64,000 nt of DNA from an uncultured Thermoguttaceae bacterium (GTDB lineage: Bacteria; Planctomycetota; Planctomycetia; Pirellulales; Thermoguttaceae). The stretch's first letter is position 1. Each line of letters begins with the position of its first letter. This document shows positions 18,502 through 29,200 of the stretch, one piece after another. The position numbers and the translations under genes are program-made. Under the pieces are notes generated by a model. That model was not told where the DNA came from. It did not search any database and worked only from the letters and a program-made list of their open reading frames with translations. Location of the stretch: positions 1 to 64,000 of the forward strand of contig CALKER010000007.1 of assembly GCA_938084835.1 (NCBI GenBank). Reading direction: 5' to 3'.

Positions 18502-19698
18502 ATGAAGACCCTGCCTTTTCTGCCGTGGATCTGGTTCGGGATGTGGATGGGGATTACATTCTCTGCGGAAATATTTGCTGCGGAGGAAGGAGCCTCGGCC
18601 CTTCCTGTGACGAAAGTCCCTGAAATAAAACATGTGGATGTCTTCCGCGCAGGCGAGAACGGTTACTTTGCTTACCGAATACCGGCCATTGAAGTGGCCG
18701 GCGATGGCACTCTGTTGGCCTTCGCCGAAGCCAGAAAGTACAATCTCAGTGATCCGGGCGGGAAGGGACAGGATATCGACCTTGTGCTCAAATCGAGCAA
18801 AGACGGCGGATCCACCTGGTCGACGATGGTAACGATCGAGGATCCGGGCGAATATTGGTCAGCGGCTAACCCGGCTACGGTGCTGGACCGAACTAACAAC
18901 CGTTTGTGGCTCTTTTATCTTCGCTGTCGACCAGATCGGGGCACTTACGCCGCCCGACCGGGTACCGATGATGTCCTCCTGTTAGCTCGCTGGAGCGATG
19001 ACCACGGCCGGTCGTGGTCTGAGCCCATCGATCTTACCCCCGTGGCCCGGGATATGAATGACCCGCGGTGGCGGATTACGGTGCCTGGACCGGGCGGGGC
19101 GATTCAAGATCGTCACGGCCGGCTTCTAGTCCCTTGTTGGAAGTACGAGGGATGGAACAACTTCGTTATCTATAGCGACGACCATGGTCGTAGTTGGCAG
19201 CGAAGCCAGTTTGTGCCCGGTGGAAAAGAAGGCAACGAAAGTCAATTGGTGGAGCTTAGCGACGGTAGCCTGCTTCTGGACATTCGTCAAACTGCCGGTC
19301 CTCACCGGTGGCAGTCCATGAGTCGGGACCGCGGCCAGACATGGTCGGAACCGATGCCTGGACATCATGTTACTCCAGTAGCTTGTGCCATCGAACGCCT
19401 TTCCGGATCGGCCCTGGACAGGCAAGAAGGCGATGTGCTAATTTGGACTGGCCCCAAAGGTCCGGGGCGCCACACGCTCGTCCTTCGCGTAAGCCAAGAT
19501 AACGGCAAAACCTTCGGCCGCGAGCAGATCCTCGCGGCCGAACCCGCCGCTTATTCCGACTTGGCGACACTCCCCGATGGGAGCCTGGGCATCTTGTGGG
19601 AACGTGGCAACTACAAGACAATCACCTTTACTCACGTTCCCGCGGAAACCATCCGCCATTGGACGACTGCGCACTTCGTCAAGGAGGACGCCAAGTAG
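18502..19698 (+). CDS. Exported sialidase (exo-alpha-sialidase, GH33-like)
   Basis: The ATG at 18502 gives a signal peptide (MKTLPFLPWIWFGMWMGI) ending near IFAAEE; a GTG at 18457 would add 15 residues in front of it and is less likely. The mature protein has the YRIPAI motif with the substrate-binding arginine. It also has five Asp-box repeats: SKDGGSTW, SDDHGRSW twice, SRDRGQTW and SQDNGKTF, the mark of six-bladed sialidase propellers. Length of 398 residues is normal. It should cleave terminal sialic or related acids from glycans outside the cytoplasm and fits the glycan-degrading genes upstream. Confidence 0.88.
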   Translation: MKTLPFLPWIWFGMWMGITFSAEIFAAEEGASALPVTKVPEIKHVDVFRAGENGYFAYRIPAIEVAGDGTLLAFAEARKYNLSDPGGKGQDIDLVLKSSKDGGSTWSTMVTIEDPGEYWSAANPATVLDRTNNRLWLFYLRCRPDRGTYAARPGTDDVLLLARWSDDHGRSWSEPIDLTPVARDMNDPRWRITVPGPGGAIQDRHGRLLVPCWKYEGWNNFVIYSDDHGRSWQRSQFVPGGKEGNESQLVELSDGSLLLDIRQTAGPHRWQSMSRDRGQTWSEPMPGHHVTPVACAIERLSGSALDRQEGDVLIWTGPKGPGRHTLVLRVSQDNGKTFGREQILAAEPAAYSDLATLPDGSLGILWERGNYKTITFTHVPAETIRHWTTAHFVKEDAK

Positions 19699-19931
19699 TC
19701 AACGGGCCTCTTGTTGCCAAATCCTGTTTTCGCGCCCGGTGAGGGAAATCCCGTCGCAAGATTTGCTGCCCACTATCCCCCGCTAAATGAGATAGGAAGC
19801 CGCAGGATGAGACAGAAACCCGTAGGTTTGGCCAGAAGCACGGTCCGGAGCGATAACGGCCCGAAACAATAAACAATTTAATTCAGGGGAACCCGCCGGG
19901 CAGCTTTTAAGGCTCTATTCGCTTCTCCTCA

Positions 19932-20130
19932 ATTGGTGGAGAAGTGCCCTGAAGTTGTTGACACGGGGGCAGATTTCGTGTCCGCTCTGCCTGAGATTCT
20001 TTCCCCCGCTTGAGATTCTTTTGAGATTCCCTCCGCTCTGCTTGCGACTGTTATTTTCGTTGCAGTAGTCGTCTCGTGGCCTGCTCTGCATGGCCCTTTA
20101 ATTTTTCGATTTACTTTGGTTTTTACCGGG
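19932..20130 (+). repeat. Dispersed repeat, copy A
   Basis: This stretch and 24142-24320 are clearly related in the same orientation. Shared blocks include TGAAGTTGTTGACACGGG, GCAGATTTC, GTCCGCTCTGC and CCGCTCTGCTTGCGA. Copy A contains extra internal repeats of GAGATTCT. Neither copy codes for protein. The copies bound a 4-kb decayed island. End points are approximate. Confidence 0.75.
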
Positions 20131-20312
20131 GAAAAATCGTGGAGGAGATCTAACACCAAATCATTTTGCAAGGGTGCGCCACCTCACCTGGGAAGGCTTA
20201 GAAGGGGAAAAGGGGGACCCGAGGCAACAGTGACGGCGGCCTGAGGCAGAAGGAATGAAGTAAGGGAATTTTCCCCGCACGTTGGCCGGTCGAAATAAAG
20301 GCACCATACCAG

Positions 20313-20335
20313 GGGGATGGAAATCCCCTTTTTTT
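20313..20335 (+). terminator. Rho-independent terminator
   Basis: GGGGAT at 20313-20318 and ATCCCC at 20323-20328 form a perfect six-base stem (extendable by a G-T pair) around the loop GGAA, followed by seven T. The sialidase stop is about 610 bases upstream, so it may end a long 3' untranslated region or a small RNA that begins in or after repeat copy A. Confidence 0.75.
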
Positions 20336-20571
20336 GGAGATCTTATTGCGCAGTAATGGCATTGATTGCCTGGCAATCAGGTGCGAGGGATTTTAGGGGC
20401 TTGGGCCAAAGCCACGTGAGGGGACCTAAGCGGGATGGACGGACTCGGAGGAAAATTCGGCGGTGGATACCACTCATCTGGAGGGCATGATTTCAGCCTT
20501 GGGGAGGGTATTCGGGTTAAGTGGCGGGCCGAGTGGGATTTTTTGAAAAAATTTTCCAAGATCGAGCGACC

Positions 20572-20617
20572 TCCTTCGCTTTCTTAAATAGGAATCCTTC
20601 GCTTTCTTAAATAGGAA
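20572..20617. repeat. Perfect 23-bp tandem duplication upstream of coiled-coil gene
   Basis: TCCTTCGCTTTCTTAAATAG plus GAA occurs at 20572-20594 and again, identical, at 20595-20617. It lies 55 bases before the ATG of the next gene, in likely leader or promoter sequence. Confidence 0.9.
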
Positions 20618-20672
20618 ATGGTTGTTGCAGGTGGAGAAGTCGGGTATGTGACACGGCAGAAGGAGGAGTGAG

Positions 20673-21479
20673 ATGTTCGGTTACAAAGTTCCGTGGTGGG
20701 TGTTTGCCGTAGGTGGTGCCGTAGTGGTAGGTAGTTTGGGGATCACAACCACGTGGAGTTACATCAAGACCGGCTGGCGGGGTGTTGGCAAGGCGATTCG
20801 CGAGGCAACGCCAATAAGTTTCGACTTGGAACGTCTCAACAATGAGCTGAAGGATATCGAGCCGGAAATCCGACGGAATCTTGCGGTGATAGCGCAAATG
20901 GAGGTGGATGTGGAAAACTTGGAGGAGCAGATCGCGAAGCTTGAAAAGGAGCAAAACCAGGCATTTGCGGAGATGAAAAAGCTCCGAGAGGCGCTGGGCA
21001 CCAATGCGCAGACTTTTCAATTTGCAGGGAAAGAATATCGGAGATTTGAGGTAGAAAGCGACTTGTCGCGAAGGCTAGAAGTTTATAAAGCGCGGCAGGC
21101 GGAGCTTGAAGTCAAGAAACAGGTACTGGAGGAGCGTCGTCGCAATTTGGAATTAGCCCAGCGGAAGTTGACGGAGTACCGACAGCGGTATGATCAGCTG
21201 TTGGTGCAATTGGACTCGTTAAGGGCGCAACACAGGACGCTCGAGATGGCAAAGCAGGTGGGCTCGGTAAAGCTTGATGAATCGCGGTTAGGGGTGGCAG
21301 AGCAACTTGCTAAGGAGATTGAAAGCCGGATCCGCGTGGGGCAGCGGCTTCTAGAGGTGTCGGAAATGTCAGGAGGGGGGATTCGATTGGAAGCGGACAG
21401 CCGCTCGGCGGCGGAGCGGTTTGACGAACTCTTTGGGTCTCCCGCTGGGGAGCAAGCAGCTGAAGATCCCGGCACCTAG
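20673..21479 (+). CDS. Membrane-anchored coiled-coil protein
   Basis: AAGGAGG lies 6 bases before the ATG, one of the best ribosome sites in the window. The 268-residue protein has one transmembrane helix at about 7-28 (VPWWVFAVGGAVVVGSLGI). A long coiled coil follows from about 48 to 215, rich in Glu, Arg, Leu and Gln with heptad spacing (VENLEEQIAKLEKEQ, LEERRRNLELAQRKL), then a short acidic tail. The fold outline recalls PspA-like envelope stress proteins, but the family is not certain. It is the only intact-looking gene between the two dispersed repeats; everything downstream to 23.7 kb is broken. Confidence 0.8.
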   Translation: MFGYKVPWWVFAVGGAVVVGSLGITTTWSYIKTGWRGVGKAIREATPISFDLERLNNELKDIEPEIRRNLAVIAQMEVDVENLEEQIAKLEKEQNQAFAEMKKLREALGTNAQTFQFAGKEYRRFEVESDLSRRLEVYKARQAELEVKKQVLEERRRNLELAQRKLTEYRQRYDQLLVQLDSLRAQHRTLEMAKQVGSVKLDESRLGVAEQLAKEIESRIRVGQRLLEVSEMSGGGIRLEADSRSAAERFDELFGSPAGEQAAEDPGT

Positions 21480-23640
21480 ACCGGCAAAGCCAACTTGGCA
21501 GGACAACAGGGATACCACAGAGGCTCCCTATTGGTGCTATGTGCGAAACGGGCGGGAGGCAAGCGCTGAAATGGCCTATGCGGTGAATTGTTGCCAAATT
21601 GTGTGGGGGAGTGTGGCTGGCATGGCTTGCCCAGGCCGTAGCGGGAGGAGGGGAGGAGACGGCTCCACCCGCTAGGGAGGCGAACGCCGTGGCTTCGATA
21701 CCCCAAGCCCACTTCTGGGAAACTTGGGGGCTGAACCATCCTAAAGCGGTGTTTCTCCGGAGCAACCTGCCCAGAATGTGCTGCAGATTGTGGTGAAGCC
21801 TCGCCTGTGTACGGAATTTCCCAACCCGCTGGAACCAAAAGTTGTAGAATGCCCCTGTTCCCGGCCTGTATACGGGATTTACGGCGTCCGAGGCTTTGGC
21901 CGCAAGCGTAAAAGCGCTGAGGAGAAAACGGGTGGAACGACTTCAGCAGCTGGGGTGGAATCTGGTCCGTATTGGCGTGAGTGAGGCTGAGGTCACCGCG
22001 GAATGGGCTTGGCATTTTCAGTAAGCGGGTGTGTGAGAACAGGTAATTTGAAACCATCTGAAACCGGCAAGCCACCGAGCCACCTATTGGGTGGCGAAGA
22101 AGGAGGTGGTGATCGATATACCCTACTATGTGCTGGCGGCAGGGACGTCGGGGCTCCCGAGATATTTTGTGTGGGAATAGCAAAGCTAGCCGGTAGGGGC
22201 TGCAGATACTTTTTTGCTTGCGGTGCTGGGACTAGCTGTGGCGATTCTCCTCGATTGTTGGACCGGTGGCTACTATCGGGGGTGATTCTGGGGAGTGTTA
22301 TGTTCATGGTGCTAGTGCTTGCCACCGGCTGGCGGGTGATAGTTCTGGGGAAGATCTTTTAACGTAGGCACAACCGGGCAAGGCAGCTATGGGCTTTCTC
22401 GATCCCGAAGGGTGTCAGGCGGCCCAAAATTACCTCAAACAGGGGTGCCCTACGGGGGCTGCTTGAGTGTTGTTGGGGACCAAGCACCGAAAGCATCGCG
22501 CCGGGCGCTACCTGATGCTCGAGATGTCTCGTCGGCTGGTCGATCAAGCGCAAAAGGAGGTGGACTGTCAACAACGGGAAGCCGCAAACACCCTGGAGCC
22601 GGCGCAGCAGTGTGCTCCCCTTAATGCACGTGGTGTTGAGCTCCGGCAGCGGGTGGATCACGCCTTAACAAAGCAGCGGTCTAAGAAGGAGGCCAACGTT
22701 CGCTTGCGGGGCAAATTGCAGGATCTTCACACACTGGTGCGCCGAGGGGAGGTTTGGGACCGAATTCCAGCTTCCCCAACAGCGCGAGGTGGCCGACTTA
22801 CCGGAGGCCGCCACGAAAATTGCCGATCCTCAGCTGAGGCAACATCGATACCTTTGCTTTGTAAACGAATGTCAAAACGCTTGCAGAAGGAAAATGCGGG
22901 ACGGGCCCGGACCTGGCTCGACCGGGCTAAGAGAAATTGGGCCGATTCCCTTCAAATGGAGCGATTTACGGGGAAAGAGGCTCCATGGCTGCCAGCGTTG
23001 GGGGAGAAGGTGCCTGGGCGCTGCCAGTGGGCAACTGTTCGCCGCAGATTTTTCTTCAAGAATTGGCGGCGGTAACTTTGGCGGAGGAGGCCATCCTCGG
23101 TTCGTTGCCAGGAGAAAATGTGCGGCTGCCCGTGTTGGGGCGGATTCCGAGCCCGCATGCGGTGCTTATCCGCGATCGACAGGGCCGGCAGATCGTAGTC
23201 TTGCGCGACAGGCACGGTGAGGCCTGCCCCATGAGTGTTGACGGCTATCCGGTACGCGAAGTGGTGCGGTTGCATGACGGTGCCGTGGTGACACAGGGCG
23301 AATGCGCTTAGTAGTGGCAATTTCGCCTCCCGGTGCCGGGTTCTTCTACGGCTATCTGGGAAGCCTTACAAGGCTTGCAGTCTAGCATCTTCTGTCCCCA
23401 AGCATGGGCAGTGGAACAGGTCATTCTCTTAATGAATAGGTGCCAAATGGGCGCGAGGCCCATGGCATCTGAGCTTTCGCTCCCCACCCTGCACCCGCCT
23501 TGGGCTGCGGTGGAAGGAGGGAGGGCAGCACTGGTTCGTGGAAGGGGATACCGTTTGGGCTGAAATTCTTGGCTTAAGCTGCCACGAGGCACACTCCCCG
23601 GTGTATCTCCCCTGCCGGGTCATGGTGGAAGCGGAGCTCA
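21480..23640 (+). pseudogene. Decayed gene island behind the coiled-coil gene
   Basis: Plus-strand protein-like fragments appear in changing frames with stops between them. About 21867-22022 reads ASEALAASVKALRRKRVERL and ends WAWHFQ-stop. About 22250-22362 encodes a membrane helix (WLLSGVILGSVMFMVLVL). 22389-22463 starts MGFLDPEGCQAAQNYLKQG, meets TGA at 22464, and continues in frame as a Gln/Arg-rich coiled-coil-like stretch to about 22780. About 22785-22890 has ADLPEAATKIADPQLRQHRY in another frame. 22985-23311 encodes PQIFLQELAAVTLAEEAILG and RIPSPHAVLIRDRQGRQIV. Together these suggest several ancestral genes, at least one of coiled-coil type, destroyed by frameshifts and stops. I do not recognise the families. 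Confidence 0.5.
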
Positions 23641-23708
23641 ACAAAGAAGAGGGCCTAGGGCAGGCCTTCCTCGGAGACCCGATCGATTCCAAGTAGATCC
23701 TTGAGTTT

Positions 23709-24098
23709 TCACCCTGGACGGGCTAATGTGTGAGCCTTCTGGGGAAAGCCTCCATGGACGATGCCGGCTCCGAAGGTGAGCTGACGCACGCGTCCCACGG
23801 ACTGCGAGAGCGGCTTTGTTGCCATTCGGTGTCGGCTTTTCTGTACTTGGCGAAGCAGGCAAAGAATATCCTCTAGAGCGTCTGGTTGGAAGCATACGAA
23901 CAACTCCGGGGGCGGAGTTTTTGTCCCCAAAGCGGCTAAAAGAAGTGGTTGTAGATGTTGACGCGTAGTCACACCATCGATCAACTGAGGACCATGGAGG
24001 GGGCGAGCTTCCCCAATTGGCAACTCCGCCATAAAAGCCACGGCCATCCGAACAACATCCGCGAGCCTTCCAACGGAGGCTCTTCCCCATCCTAACAT
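23709..24098 (-). CDS. Doubtful hypothetical protein
   Basis: A 129-codon frame on the minus strand with fairly protein-like composition (PELFVCFQPDALEDILCLLR) and no recognised domain. AGGAG abuts the ATG too closely to be a good ribosome site. It begins just beside repeat copy B and may be another fragment of the decayed island. Confidence 0.25.
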   Translation of the reverse strand: MLGWGRASVGRLADVVRMAVAFMAELPIGEARPLHGPQLIDGVTTRQHLQPLLLAALGTKTPPPELFVCFQPDALEDILCLLRQVQKSRHRMATKPLSQSVGRVRQLTFGAGIVHGGFPQKAHTLARPG

Positions 24099-24141
24099 CT
24101 CCTGGAACGCAAGCGGCGCTATCGGTAGGGGCTTCTTTTGA

Positions 24142-24320
24142 GCTGGTGGAGAATAGCGGTGAAGTTGTTGACACGGGTGCAGATTTCCCGTCCGCTCTGC
24201 TTAAGATTTTTTCCGCTCTGCTTGCGATTCTGATTTTCTCTTATTTTCGCTGCAATATTCATTCCATGGCTAGCTTTGCGTGGCCGTTAGATTTGTTGAT
24301 TTGCATAGGTGTTTTTCTTG
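24142..24320 (+). repeat. Dispersed repeat, copy B
   Basis: Direct, diverged copy of the element at 19932-20130. It shares TGGTGGAGAA, TGAAGTTGTTGACACGGG and two CCGCTCTGC blocks. It lacks the extra GAGATTCT units of copy A. It marks the right edge of the decayed island, shortly before trpF. Confidence 0.75.
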
Positions 24321-24495
24321 GGGTTAATCGACAAGCGCCGAGAGGCCAACTCGTTCTCCACGGGGTGCCAGGAATCGGCGGGAAGACTAGTCGTCGATAG
24401 CACGGGCAGGGCTGATTTGGCGAGTTTCCCGAGGCTTCTCTCAAAGGCCAATATCGCTTGGCGGGATAGCGGCCCTCCGGGCCCATGCTGAGGGG

Positions 24496-25245
24496 TTAGG
24501 TGCTGCCAAAGGATAATTCCTCCCACGCCACCCGAGCTTGAGCGACCAACTGGCGGATCTTGAGCGGATCTTTTTTGCCTGGCGAAAACTCGACCCCGCT
24601 TGCCACATCGACGGCATCGGGGCGAACGATGCGAATTGCCTGGGCCACATTGGCAGGGTTGAGCCCCCCGGCCAGAATCAGCTTGACTCCGAAAGCGGGG
24701 CAAAGTTGGTGTCGACACGTGGTGGCCAGAGTCCAATCGGCCACCTGACCTGTGCCTCCCAGCGCGGCATGGGAATAGGCGTCAAGCAGGATCGCCTGGA
24801 GAGACGTCGCTCCCTCCGGAGCTTGACCTAACACACAGGCAGAGATTGCCAACTGTTGCAGAAACTGCTGAAGGCTAGCCAGGTCGTCAACCGTTCGAGG
24901 CCGGAAAGCGCGAATAAGCATCACCGGCTCGCCAAGCAGATCGACAACGGTGCGGATATAGTGGTGGTCCTCGTGGCCGTGCAGCTGGATCCACCGCAGT
25001 TGCAGCCCGCGGACGATGCGAGCAAGCTCCTGCGGGGGAGAATTGGCAAAAACTCCCACGATCGTAGGGGAAGTAGGAAAGGCCCGTCGGACTGCTTCCA
25101 TGATCTTAGCGGCGGTGGCCGGGCTCACACTACGCGGACTTGCCGACACGAAGTTGAGGCCGAGGGCGTCAGCTCCGGCTTCGACGGCTGAAAGGGCATC
25201 TTCCGGTGAAGTAACCCCGCAAATTTTGATTCGGAAGAAAGACAC
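24496..25245 (-). CDS. trpF: Phosphoribosylanthranilate isomerase
   Basis: This enzyme converts N-(5-phosphoribosyl)anthranilate to the carboxyphenylamino-deoxyribulose phosphate, the third step of tryptophan synthesis, in the cytoplasm. The 249-residue barrel starts with IKICGVTSPEDALSAVEAGAD, including the catalytic cysteine. It contains LLDAYSHAALGGTGQVADW with the catalytic aspartate, and ends with LAGGLNPANVAQAI and VDVASGVEFSPGKKDPLKI, which binds phosphate. Length is a little above the usual 200-210 because of a longer middle section. No other trp gene is next to it, so it is a stand-alone gene here. Confidence 0.95.
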   Translation of the reverse strand: MSFFRIKICGVTSPEDALSAVEAGADALGLNFVSASPRSVSPATAAKIMEAVRRAFPTSPTIVGVFANSPPQELARIVRGLQLRWIQLHGHEDHHYIRTVVDLLGEPVMLIRAFRPRTVDDLASLQQFLQQLAISACVLGQAPEGATSLQAILLDAYSHAALGGTGQVADWTLATTCRHQLCPAFGVKLILAGGLNPANVAQAIRIVRPDAVDVASGVEFSPGKKDPLKIRQLVAQARVAWEELSFGST

Positions 25246-26216
25246 GATGACGGACTCTCCGATCCAAACCGGGTTGATTGCTGTCGGTATAAGGTGGGGT
25301 ATGAAGGCTCCACTTACATTTCAGGTGAACACATTTTCGCCAGACTCCTAATTTTGCGAAGTTTCGTTGTTTTCTGACACCCGTCTCGTCGTAGCCTTCG
25401 GACGTTAAAAGAAGGTCTGTCGGGGGTAAACTTTATTTTTTACCGGCGGTGGATCCAATTTTCGCGAGGGCGTACTCCGTTAAAGATTCGTCACCTCAAA
25501 CCGCTGGATAAGTTCCCTCGAAACGTGCTCGTGCCGTGCTCCTCGCGGACAGCCACCTATCCACCCATCAATTTGGCGCCGGAATTGGACACCCGCGGAG
25601 CCGGATCGTCCAAGGGCGGGTTGGTCGATCGCAGGTTCGCGGAGGAGATCTCCTCTCTGGTAAGGATGATCGGCAATCTTTTCGATAGGCTTAGGCCCCC
25701 CACGGATCTGCGTTGGGGGTCCTTTGCTCCATATCAGGGTGGGGCCAAAGCCTAAATTGCTTTTAGGCACCCGGAGTTCGTAAAATTGACAATTCCAGAT
25801 TTCCCCGCTTCCGCCCAAACTAGGCCAAAGCGGTCTTGTTCTGATTAGTGTGACTGTTCCACCCGATGGAGGGGTTAACCGCGTTATAAATTCTCCGGGA
25901 ACTCCAAAAGGCCGCAGATCGAGGGATGGAATAATTAGTAAATTAATGACGATTGTATCTAGGCTGGTCGCGGGCGAAGGTGGGGTGGGAAAACTTGACT
26001 CCGGCTAAGGTGGCTGCGGGGACGCTCTTTTTGTTGGGATGGTCCTGTGCCTTGTAAGGTGCCGACACTGGCGGTTAGCCGGCTGTGGGTTCCAAGCAAG
26101 AGCCCTTAATAAGCAGGAGATATTCGAGAAGTTCAGCGCCGGACCCAGAGGTCGGGGTTTTATTTAGCTTAGCTTAATGTGAATAACGTCGGGGACACCG
26201 GTTTGAGGGTCGTTTT
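25246..26216. other. Spacer between trpF and uvrA
   Basis: Nearly 1 kb shared by two divergent genes, so both promoters must lie here. No coding frame is convincing. A GC-rich inverted repeat near 25696-25720 lacks a T tract. Confidence 0.4.
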
Positions 26217-29200
26217 ATGCCTTTGGCTCCGCTTGTGATCAAAGGGGCGCGGGAAAATAACCTTCAAAACATCGATCTCGTCTTGCCGCGAAATCAATTG
26301 ATCTGCTTTACGGGCGTCAGCGGATCCGGCAAAAGTTCGCTTGCGTACGACACGCTGCATGCGGAGGGTCAGCGCCGCTATGTACAAAGTTTATCGACTT
26401 ATGCGCGGCAATTCCTGGATCAAATGCCCAAGCCGGATGTGGATCAAATCACCGGCTTGAGTCCGGCGATTTGTATTTCGCAGAAGACTGGGGCGTCAAG
26501 CCCGCGTTCTACGGTGGGAACACTGACAGAAATTTATGACTACTTGCGGCTGCTGTATGCGCGCGTCGGGACTTTCTACTGCCCTGGGTGCGGCCAACGG
26601 ATTGGCTCGCAAACAGTGGAACAAGTGGTGGCGGCCATCCGAGCGGCATGCATCGCGGGTCGGTTTGTTTTTCTCTCTCCGGTGGTGAAAGAGAAGAAGG
26701 GGGAATTTCGCGGAGTTTTGGAGCAATATCTTCGCCGGGGGTTTGAGCGGGCGCGAATCGACGGATATTTTTATCATCTGGACTCTCCACCAACGCTAGA
26801 TCGGCGAGTGCCTCATCGAATCGAACTTGTCGTGGGGGAGTATTCGCATGCGGCCCTTACGCCGGACCGGCTTCGGGAGACAGTCAAGACAGCCCTTCAG
26901 TTAAGCGACGGCGAGGTAGGGGTGTTGATTTTTGCGGAAGGCAGCGGCGACCTCCCGGAGGAGGCAGCCAGCGGCGCCGCCTTTCGCGCTGCCCAACCTG
27001 ATTGGCGGAGTGTTGACGGCAATTTGCCAACCGGGGAGAGGACAAGCAGCGTTAAGGAACTGTGGTATTCCAGCCGCTATGTGTGCCCTCAATGTGGGGA
27101 GAGCTTTTCGGCACCGAGCCCGCAGCTTTTCAGCTTTAATCATCCGGCGGGGGCCTGTCCGGAATGCGCAGGGTTAGGCGTGCGGCCTGGGGGTCCGGAG
27201 AGGGAACGTTTCCTCAATGAGGGCTTGTCGCTTAAGGAAGGGGCCATTGTGCCGCTGGGTCCGCTGGGCCTGTGGGATCCGGCGTTGCGAGAGTCATTTG
27301 CCCGATGGGTGGGTGAGCTGGAGGTCCGTCATGGTCTAAAACCGGGGACGATCATTGGGACGCTGTGGAAAGACCTGCCGGCTTCGGTGCAGCAGGAGCT
27401 TCTATTTGGGCGGGAGCCGCTGACCCCACAGAGGCTGACAGCTCTGGGAGGCGAGGGAAGCATCCCCGGGGAGCCAGTAACACCGGCGGAGCTCCCGCGC
27501 GTCGGGCTTTTGGGGGCGGCGGGAATCAGGGGGGTTGAGGCCTCTCGCGCCGAGGAAGAGGAAACTTCCCCTGTGGAGCTACCTACCCAGGTGCCCTGTT
27601 GGGCTTGTGGAGGCGAGCGACTGAACCGAATTGCTCGTAGCATCCGCCTGCGATCCAAGGCCGGGTGCTGGGCGGAAGAGCTTGGCCGTAACATCACCCA
27701 ACTGTGTCAACTGCCCGTAAGTGAGCTATTGGAATATCTAGGGCAGCTTGAAGTGGACGGCCCGGCCCAGGTGATTGCGGAGCCCATTTTGCGTGAAGTT
27801 CGTAAACGTCTTAGCTTTTTGGAAGAAGTGGGGGTGGGGTATCTTTCGTTGGATCGGCCGGCTCCTACCTTGGCAGGTGGCGAGATGCAGCGGATTCGGC
27901 TGGCCACGCAGCTTGGTCGTCGCCTCAGTGGCGTGCTCTATGTGCTGGATGAGCCCTCGATTGGACTTCATCCGCGCGATAACGATCGACTGCTGCGCAC
28001 ACTCCGTGATCTTCGCGACCAGGGGAATACGGTGGTCGTCGTGGAACACGATGAACAAACGATTCGGACGGCGGACTATGTAGTGGACTTTGGCCCGGGT
28101 GCAGGCAGTCGCGGAGGACAAGTGGTGGCGGCCGGGACTCTGCCGGCTATCCTAAATCATCCCACCAGTCTGACCGGCCAGTACCTGGCAGGAAAACGTA
28201 TGATCCCTCTTCCGGCCAGCCGCCGCCCTCCAGGTAAAGAATGGCTCATCATCCGGGGGGCGTGCCATAACAATCTCAAAAATGTGGATGTGGCAATTCC
28301 CTTGGGGCTTTTCGTGTGTGTGACGGGGGTTTCGGGGAGTGGCAAGAGTTCGCTGGTCAATGACATTCTTGTGCAGCTTTTGCGCCGCGAGCTTTTTGGG
28401 GCAGCGACGGTACCGGGAAAGTTTCGCGCGGTGGAGGGGTTGCACTATGTGCGGAACTTGATTGCGATCGACCAATCGCCCATCGGGCGGACGCCACGAT
28501 CGAACCCGGCGACCTACACCAAGATTTTTGACGATATTCGTCAACTATTTGCGGAACTGCCCGAGGCCAAATTACGGGGCTTCAAACCGGGCCGATTCAG
28601 TTTCAACGTCGCTGGCGGCCGATGCGAAGCCTGCGCTGGCAACGGCGCGCAGAAGCTGGACATGGACTTTATGGTCGACCTTTGGGTTAGTTGTCCCGTG
28701 TGTGAGGGCCGCCGATTTAACCGCGAAACTTTGGCCGTTTGCTTCAAAGGCCACTCAATCGCGGATGTGCTGGACTTGGATGTCAACGAGGCGCTTACGC
28801 TTTTCGAAAACATCCCCTATATTCGTCGAAAGCTGGAGACACTGCAAGCGGTCGGCTTGGGATACCTGAAGCTAGGTCAACCTTCGACCACGCTTTCCGG
28901 GGGCGAAGCCCAACGTGTGAAGCTTTCTCGGGAGTTGGTCAAACGTAATCGTAGGGGCACTCTCTATGTGCTGGACGAGCCTACCACCGGGCTGCACTTT
29001 GCCGATGTGGAGCTCCTGGTGCAACTTCTGCGGAGCCTTGTGGAAGGCGGAAGCACCGTGCTTGTGGTGGAGCATAACTTGGAAGTGATCAAATGTGCGG
29101 ATTGGGTGATTGACCTGGGCCCCGAAGGTGGCGAAAGGGGCGGCTCTGTAATAGCCACCGGCACGCCGGAAGATGTGGCAGGGGTGGAGGAGTCCCACAC

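Noticed and set aside
22464-22466. TGA readthrough or selenocysteine in the decayed island
   Set aside because: The surrounding frames are broken in several other places, so simple decay is the better explanation.
25690-25725. GC-rich inverted repeat as terminator for trpF or uvrA
   Set aside because: It lies upstream of both divergent genes and has no T tract.
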